Shown here: piece by piece, positions 58,105 through 64,000 of the stretch
Position numbering within the stretch: position 1 is the first letter of the stretch
Layout: the number at the start of each line of letters is the position of its first letter
NCBI GenBank assembly: GCA_028274465.1
Contig: CM051457.1
Span: 111,475,982 to 111,539,981 of the forward strand
Length of the DNA stretch: 64,000 nucleotides
Direction: 5' to 3'
Source: Plantago ovata
Taxonomy: Eukaryota; Streptophyta; Magnoliopsida; Lamiales; Plantaginaceae
Program-made: the position numbers and the translations under genes
Notes under the pieces: generated by a model
The model's database searches: none
What the model was told of the DNA's origin: nothing
Seen by the model: only the letters and a program-made list of their open reading frames with translations

Positions 58105-58410
58105 ATGGTTTATTTTATATTTTTGGAAGAGGAATACTTCCATGAACGTTTTTATTTTCAAAAGATCATCCAAAAATATTTTACAAAAGAAGTCTGTCTA
58201 AATTTTTCTCTTCGAAATTTATTATCTAAGCCCTATGCTATTGATTATGCTAACAAATTGCGGGAGCGAGTAAATTTTTATTTCTTATCTAGCATTGAAG
58301 GTATAGATCCAGAAGAAGAGAAAAGAACAACAGAAACAAAGGATGCAAATGCTCTGTTTATCTCAATAGGAGATGTTGATGATTTTGGTGATGGAGTTGA
58401 CCACCGATGA
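58105..58410 (+). other. Unrecognised ORF inside the composite element
   Basis: 101 codons (MVYFIFLEEEYFHERFYFQK...) with an acidic C-terminal half, following the 5' LTR. The position suggests a gag remnant, but I see no zinc knuckle and do not recognise it. Confidence 0.35.
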
Positions 58411-58499
58411 TGCACAACCCCTACCTCAACACTAGAGCAGATATTTAATTTTGATTATTCTGACATCCATTGTTTCCAGAATGTTGTTTATGCAGGACA

Positions 58500-59250
58500 C
58501 CCCATAGAAAGTGCAAAACCCTTGAAAACTCCAATGGGTTCCACTGTGAAAATCAGCAGAGACGGGGTTGAGGAGAGTGTTGACCCAACCTTCTACAGAT
58601 TCATGATTGGTAGTCTCCTATATCTTTCAGCCTCAAGACCAGATATCATGTATGCAGTATGTGTGTGTGTTAGGTATCAATCTGATCCCAAAATCACCCA
58701 CTTGAATGCTGTTAAGAGAATCCTAAGGTATGTTTCTGGAACCACTGAACTTGGTATATGGTATACTAGAGATACTACTTTGAATCTTTGTGGTTTTTCT
58801 GATTCTGATTGGGTTGGTGATTTAGATGATAAGAAGTCTACTAGTGGAGGATGTTTCTATCTAGGAAATAACTTAGTTTCTTGGTTTAGCAAAAAACAAA
58901 AATGTGTTTCTTTGTCAACAGCTGAAGCAAAATATGTTGCAGCTGGTAGTGGGGCTACTCAACTTTTGTGGTTAAAGTCTATGTTGTCAGACTATGGTCT
59001 TAAGTGTGATTTAGTGTTACTTTTATGTGATAATTTGAGTGCTATTCATTTGTCGCATAACCCTGTACATCATGCTAGGTCTAAGCATATAGATATTAGA
59101 CACCATTTTCTGAGAGAACTTGTTGAGGCTCATGTTTTAGACATTGAACATATAGAAACAACCAACCAGCTTGCTGATTTGTTCACGAAGCCATTGGATA
59201 CTGAGAGATTTCTTAGTCTTAGGAGGTCTCTTGGTCTCTGCACTGTCTAA
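58500..59250 (+). pseudogene. Ty1/copia reverse transcriptase tail and RNase H, fragment
   Basis: About 250 codons. The readable frame begins near ESAKPLKTPMGS at 58508 and has the typical copia order: YRFMIGSLLYLSASRPDIMY, AVKRILRYVSGTTELGIWY, the RNase H core with GFSDSDWVGD (Asp), KSTSGGCFYLG, LSTAEAKYVAAG (Glu), LLCDNLSAIHLSHNP (Asp) and ARSKHIDIRHHFLRE, ending QLADLFTKPL. The catalytic acidic residues are present. The finger/palm part of reverse transcriptase with YxDD, and integrase, are missing, so the fragment cannot work alone. The wording of the motifs fits the SIRE/Maximus side of copia, but that is inference. Confidence 0.85.
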
Positions 59251-60567
59251 ACACTAGGATTGTCCCAGGGGTTGACTTAACACCACAGTCAACATCTGTA
59301 GTCTGCATGTTGTGCGTGTGTCTGCATTTTCAATTTTGTGTGTTTGTGATAGCATTTACTTGCTATGTGTATATTTCGCGTCAGTCTATGTACTATGTTG
59401 CAAGTAAGTTTGTTTGTACGATTTCTTGGAATGCATGAGAAAGATGAACTCTTTAAAAATTACTAGTCCCTGTTGACCCTTGTTTTGCTCACTTATTGGA
59501 AGCCCTCTCCTGGAGCTTGAGCAGCTCAAACTTTTGTGATTGACAAATATAGTCTTTCATATCTAGGAACCTTGAATTTTCTATGAGCATATATATGCCT
59601 TATTAACAGGAGAAAGAGCACATTAGGGGCCTTGAATTCTCTAATTGTAGCTAAACAAGTGCCGCAAAGGCCCGAAAGACAAGGAAGGTAAAACTTGTCT
59701 CCAGTTTTCTAGCAATCTTTGGGTCTCAAGTCTATGAAGGTTAGGAAAGAAACAAATGCAAAAGGCTGCATTACAAATAATGAACAACATTTAAAATATA
59801 TTTTTGCAAAATCGACCATGGACATTGCACTGAGATTTAAACAAAGACCAGAGAACAACTTGTTTCAAACGTCTTCAAAAATAGAAAAGGGAAAAATACA
59901 GGTGAGTCTTTTGATGATTACTGAGTTTCTTGATCGAGTGTTGCCCAGGAGGTTGAACAACACCTTACCCAACACCTCTAGACTGTCTTGCGAAATTATG
60001 TGTTTTCAATTTTTGTTAATGTGTTTTTTTTTTTTTTTTTGAGTCTAGGTAAACTCTATGAGTTGTGTATAGGTGGTGGTGTACTAGTAGGTCTGCATTA
60101 AGGGGGAGTGCACATATGCATTGGGGATGATAAAGGATCTTGTTTTTGTCTTTCGTTAAAGTGACTAATTAAGTTAATTTCTCTATAGACCAATCCTCCA
60201 TTAGTTTAATTCCTAAAGTTTATTTTGCTATCTTGTTCTTGAATCTTTTATAAAATTGTTTTTCATATTTTTGGTATACCATATATCTTATGCTTTGGTT
60301 TCTAACCTTTTACAGATATACTTTTGGAGCATATCAAAACAAGTTTATTGGAAGATCTTGACAGTTATGCAAGTGTGCCTTTACTTCTACCACAGCCCAA
60401 ACAGTCCCTTAACGGTTAGTTTATTTTTTAAACAAAACCCTTCCCCCTTCACCACAACTCCACAATTCTCTTTCTCTCTCTCACATTTCGTTCTCTGAGC
60501 ACCCAACCCGTCCCTCAACCTTGCAATCTTCATTGAAAAATTGCCCCTTTCTCGTCCAAATTTACCC
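59251..60567 (+). other. Composite element interior without recognised genes
   Basis: A purine tract AAGGGGGAG at 60100-60108 resembles a copia polypurine tract but lies 1.16 kb before the 3' LTR. 60440-60560 is pyrimidine-rich (TTCTCTTTCTCTCTCTC), like a leader for the next ORF. Confidence 0.5.
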
Positions 60568-61286
60568 ATGGATTCCCCATCATCGCCCGTTACTCGAATT
60601 GAGCCATTGGTTGCTCAATCGACAACAATGTGGCGGGCGCTAAGGCTTCCCAGGCTACCGATTCTTCTCCACGGATCGACATTGCCTTGGACGTGTGCCT
60701 CCAACAGGTTCCAGCCCATTCGCGGCTAGGGTTTCTCTGAATTCTTCTCCGTCAAAGGTAACTGCTACCTCTGTTGTTGATGTTGATGATTTCCATGCGC
60801 CTGTTGCTTTTTCACATCGTGTGTCCGGAAGTAATCTTTGTGATGCTAAGCTTAAACTATTTTTGGGTTCTAAGTCTACTGTTGATACTGCTGTGCATGA
60901 GTCGTCTGTTGATAGTAATAGTAACTGAAGATTTGCTTCGTAATATGCTTAATAATATTAAAAAGCATTTGGGTAGTTCGGCTCCAACTGGTGAGCCGTC
61001 TGGTTTAGGTGATAAGGATTTAGGTGATGAGGATTCTATTAGTGAGGATGGATCCACTTCCAGTGATGATAGTAGGGACTCTCCTGCTAAAGTCACCCGG
61101 GATGATGAAGTGGCTGCTAGACAGGATAGTCTAGATGATTTGATTGATGAGGTTGCTGATGGGGTTGATGAGGAGGTTGAGGTAAACCCTCCTGTAGCAG
61201 AATCTGGCTATTCCATATCTGTAGTTGGTTGTCTTGTGCAAGAAGTTGATTTATACACGGGAATTGTCGAATTACAAGAAGGCTAA
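60568..61286 (+). pseudogene. Acidic ORF of the composite element, frame-broken
   Basis: Readable in three pieces: MDSPSSPVTRIEPLVAQSTT from 60568, VDVDDFHAPVAFSHRVSGSN (60775-60925), and, after a frame change near 60925, a Ser/Asp/Glu-rich part (GEPSGLGDKDLGDEDSISED, DDLIDEVADGVDEEVEVNPP) up to the 3' LTR. No zinc finger, transmembrane segment or known catalytic motif is visible. A third ORF after pol occurs in SIRE-type copia elements, so this may be such an ORF or a captured host fragment. I do not recognise it. Confidence 0.45.
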
Positions 61287-61933
61287 AGATGGAAGAAGAC
61301 TTAGTCGAAAAGGACTCATAAAGGAATTCATGTCATAGAAGGAGAAGGAGTCTTTGAATAGGAAGTCGATTCCTATTAGAAGATTATTACCGTGGCATGT
61401 CCAGATTCATTCAAGCGCGTTTCCTGATTGAAGTCGATCAAGGCTTTCACCTCTATATAAAGCATGGCATCGACAAACAGAACGGAGGACACAGAGAGCA
61501 AAGGCGATCGAGTTTTCAGAGTTTTATAGTTTTATTGTTTTAGTTCGTTGCGTCTTTTACACTAGTTTATATTGTAGACTTCTCTAACAACGTATTGAAG
61601 GTAGAATAGATAGATTGGTTTCTATATCATCTTATAGGTGACTAGTGTTGTTTTTCTAGAATAGATATTGAGAGTATACAGCGTTGTACGAACAAGATCT
61701 TTTCTAGTTGATTTTCTGCCTTGACTGGGCATCAAGCAAGCTTACAGAAGCTGCTTGAAAAGTTTCAAAAACAGGTTCTTCTTTATATTCCGTTGTGCTT
61801 TAATTTATATATATTATATGTATTTGTTAATCTGCAGGTTGACGTAGGTGTTCACTGAACCCCGTAGTCAATCGTGGACCATTGGCTGATAATTTGTATC
61901 TAAAGCAAGTTATACCGAGCCTACATTCTTTCA
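61265..61933 (+). repeat. 3' LTR of the composite element
   Basis: 669 bp, counterpart of 57350-58019, with a good TATA box (TATATAAAG, 61454-61462). Confidence 0.85.
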
Positions 61934-62200
61934 AGAAACATACGTATACGCCGGCATTAGGGTTGGAGAAGAAGGAAGATGAAAGAGTGATTTTGGAATT
62001 TGATTTTTGGGAATGGTAAAGTGCCAAGTGGAGAGTTTGAGCGGGGAAAATGTGTTTTTGAACTCTTTTAGTTTGTTATTGGGTTTTGGGCTTTAGATTA
62101 TTGGGCTGAAATGGCGCCGAAAGCCTGAAATTCATAACTGGACTATTGGACAGTTGCAGCTCGGAAAAAATTGGGCTCTCACAAACCGATTCAAGATCAG
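61934..62200 (-). promoter_or_regulatory. Possible SMC2 leader and promoter relic
   Basis: On the minus strand, 62035-61934 is a pyrimidine-rich leader-like sequence that ends at the LTR. Upstream lie an E2F-like site (TTTTCCCCGC, complement of 62041-62050, fitting WTTSSCSS) and TGGGCT-type site II motifs near 62088 and 62103. Such a combination is common in cell-cycle genes, as expected for SMC2. The link to SMC2 is inferred only from position. Confidence 0.35.
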
Positions 62201-62269
62201 CCCAAATAATTCGGTTAGGTTCCTTTAGCATTTCCAGCCTCACTCCAATGACAAACGAACACGTTTTAA

Positions 62270-62420
62270 GGGGGAGATTCTTCTGCGAACTTGGTCTATG
62301 AGTAAGTTGGGAACCATGTGGTCCAAAATTAACCACAACACTTAAAAAATGTGATATGGCTGATTTTGAACCACATGGTCTATGAACTTACTCATAGACT
62401 AGGTCCGTAGAAGAATTTTT
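62270..62420. mobile_element. Foldback (hairpin) element
   Basis: Arms 62275-62330 and 62361-62417 are reverse complements over about 55 bp with few mismatches (GGTCTATGAGTAAGTT against AACTTACTCATAGACT; AACCATGTGGT against ACCACATGGT), separated by a 30-bp loop. No coding capacity. Confidence 0.75.
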
Positions 62421-62573
62421 CGTATTAAGGTAAGCTCACTCAATTAACCTAAATCCCCTTTTCAAAACAAACACATACCTAGGTACTATAATATTAGTTC
62501 GTTTCAATTGTATATGACATACACATTTATAAAATAAATTTAACATAATTAGGAAAATGATTCACACACGTAC
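62421..62573. other. Intergenic, nothing recognised
   Basis: Short AT-rich gap between two MITEs. Confidence 0.5.
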
Positions 62574-63068
62574 CAGTGGCGAATCCAGAACCAAATATGA
62601 AAGGGGTGGAAAATTTAATCATTTAATAAACAATTATACAATAAATAACTGAAAAATAATTTTTAAATATATAAATTACATTTTCAAATAATAAAATGAG
62701 CAAAGGAGAAATTTTTTTTACAATTTAATGTTAACTAGTGAAAAAATTGCAAAAATTAGGTAAATTATTTGGAATAAAGAAAAAATAAACATAAAAAGTT
62801 TAAATATATGAATATTTTCAGAATTAGATAATGAAAAAAGAGAAAAGTCCTATAAAAATTAGTTAAAAAGGTGGGGAAAAACAAAAATTAAAGATTAAAA
62901 GTGAAAATATGTACTAAAACCGTTGCAAACTAGGATAGAACCAAGGCCAGCTTGGGCAGTTTCCAACAGGCTACAGATTTTGTTGTAAATTAGTAGTACT
63001 ATTCTGTATGTATATGAATCCCAGATGGGTCAAGCGACACCGCTTGACCCAACTTGGGTTCGCCACTG
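62574..63068. mobile_element. hAT-like MITE
   Basis: 495 bp with ends CAGTGGCGAATCC and GGGTTCGCCACTG (12 of 13 inverted matches). A perfect GGGTCAAGCG/CGCTTGACCC hairpin lies near the right end. No transposase. The 8-bp flanks do not match. Confidence 0.6.
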
Positions 63069-63150
63069 CATGTGATGCAATTTCTAGTTACCTTGTCGCT
63101 TGACCCAACTTGGACTCGCCACTGCATGTGACGAAATTTCTAGTTACCTA
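63041..63150 (+). repeat. 56-bp tandem duplication over the MITE right end
   Basis: Units 63041-63096 and 63097-63150 both contain CGCTTGACCCAACTTGG, CGCCACTGCATGTGA and AATTTCTAGTTACCT, with a few substitutions. Confidence 0.85.
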
Positions 63151-64000
63151 ATAATTAACTAATAAGCTAATATTATTGGAACGGACATGTATCTACGTCA
63201 CACCCCAGGTTAATTTCCTGGGGTGCCACTGAGTATGTATTTTCATGTCCGTAGTGTAATGCCCGTTTGCTTAAAATAACAATTAATGAAGCGTGTTATG
63301 TCAGGTAAAATTAGGGTATATATATACCTGGCAAATCGGCCATTACTGGGAGCAAAAAATGGTGCTTGTGTCATAGTCAAGTAAACAAATGCACCAATTA
63401 TACGGCCAGACCAAGACTGATCAGATAGGAAGACCAAATTATCACAAAAAGTACACAAACATTTCTAGGACCACATCATGTGAGAGGCCTAATGCATGTG
63501 GAGGACACCACTGTATTTTTAGAACACTAAGGTCCATTTGGTTCATTTTAATTTTAATAACTATGAATTGATTTAAATCGAACTAAATTAAACATAATTT
63601 ATTTATAGTGTAGAAGATTAAACAACTAAGATCATGTTCTTCTAATTAAATTAGCTCAACTTCATAAAATTAAGATTAGTTCAGTACATATTTGTAAGAT
63701 CCCAATAGACATGATCCAAAATAATCTGAATAACACGCGAAAGTAAACAATTACTACCATGTTACTTATCAAAGTAGTCCAGATTCATTAAATTAAGTTT
63801 AGTTCAGTACATATTTGCAAGATCTCATAGACCCTGTCTAAGATAATCTAATGAAAAATATGTTCGGATCCAAATACATTACAAATCTGATTTAAATATT
63901 CTCTATATGAATTCAATTCGATTTGAACGATTCGTTTGTCAAGTATATTAATTAGATATTAGTGTTAATTAAGGTTAAATAAGCACAGTGGCAGATGCAT
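63151..64000. other. Intergenic, AT-rich
   Basis: A diverged direct duplication (about 63661-63735 and 63780-63852, sharing TTAGTTCAGTACATATTTG). No gene is recognised up to the window end. Confidence 0.5.

Larger units (their letters stand above)
57350..61933 (+). mobile_element. Composite LTR retrotransposon with two LTRs
   Basis: Direct terminal repeats (57350-58019 and 61265-61933, about 670 bp, roughly 96% identical by eye) begin TGTCGAATTAC and end TTCTTTCA. The 3.2-kb interior carries only a copia reverse transcriptase tail plus RNase H (58500-59250), an unrecognised ORF before it and an acidic ORF after it, with no gag, protease or integrase. It is therefore nonautonomous. On the minus strand it appears to split the SMC2 pseudogene from its 5' leader (61934-62050). 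The 5-bp duplication is not clean (AGGAA against AGAAA if the LTR starts one base earlier). Confidence 0.8.

Noticed and set aside
58105-58410. Host gene after the LTR
   Set aside because: It lies within the two LTRs, no homologue is recognised, and it is more likely a gag remnant.

Overview
This is nuclear DNA from a flowering plant, almost certainly a eudicot. The genes have GT-AG introns, and the protein families are plant types: WRKY, PPR, F-box/FBD, F-box with an associated domain, NLR and defensin-like. It is dense with plant LTR retrotransposons, MITEs and a SINE. I cannot name the species.

Layout. 1-6554: 3' part of a Ty3/gypsy element of the Tat lineage, with RNase H and integrase on +, a damaged multi-exon antisense extra ORF on -, and a probable 3' LTR. 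7.4-16 kb: gene fragments, namely a TolB/DPP6-like pseudogene (+) and, on -, a first tRNA-splicing endonuclease (SEN2) pseudogene, an FDM/IDN2-like fragment, an NLR leucine-rich-repeat remnant and a second SEN2 pseudogene. 16.4-17 kb: a diverged tandem repeat interrupted by a SINE with a 17-bp target-site duplication. 17.6-20 kb: an intact four-exon F-box/FBD gene, with a decayed copy of its last part at 22.2 kb. 23.7-24.3 kb: an NLR N-terminal remnant joined to SEN2 downstream sequence. 25.7-34 kb: two near-identical intact F-box genes on -, about 7.03 kb apart, with an inverted truncated F-box copy and a third broken SEN2 between them.

34-43 kb is gene-poor and holds MITEs, a degenerate 240-290 bp tandem repeat and AT-rich DNA. 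43.2-52 kb is the ordinary gene-bearing part: a WRKY12-like transcription factor, a plastid-type PPR protein (like Arabidopsis At1g02150) and a small secreted cysteine-rich defensin-like protein, the first and last each with a Stowaway MITE in an intron. 52.6-62 kb: a GC-hairpin-bearing probable copia LTR, a condensin SMC2 pseudogene lacking several exons, and a composite LTR element (57350-61933) that appears inserted near the SMC2 5' end. 62-64 kb: foldback and hAT-like MITEs, then featureless AT-rich DNA.

Overall, five genes look intact: F-box/FBD, two F-box copies, WRKY12-like and PPR. The defensin-like gene is a sixth, predicted from sequence alone. They do not form a pathway. The main story at 8-34 kb is repeated duplication, inversion and decay of a block containing NLR, SEN2 and F-box sequences. 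I found no clearly new multi-gene system. The most interesting leads are a candidate in-frame intron in the Tat pol gene, the spliced antisense ORF of the same element, the F-box inverted repeat with a new F-box/SEN2 junction, uneven divergence between the two intact F-box copies, and the defensin-like gene.
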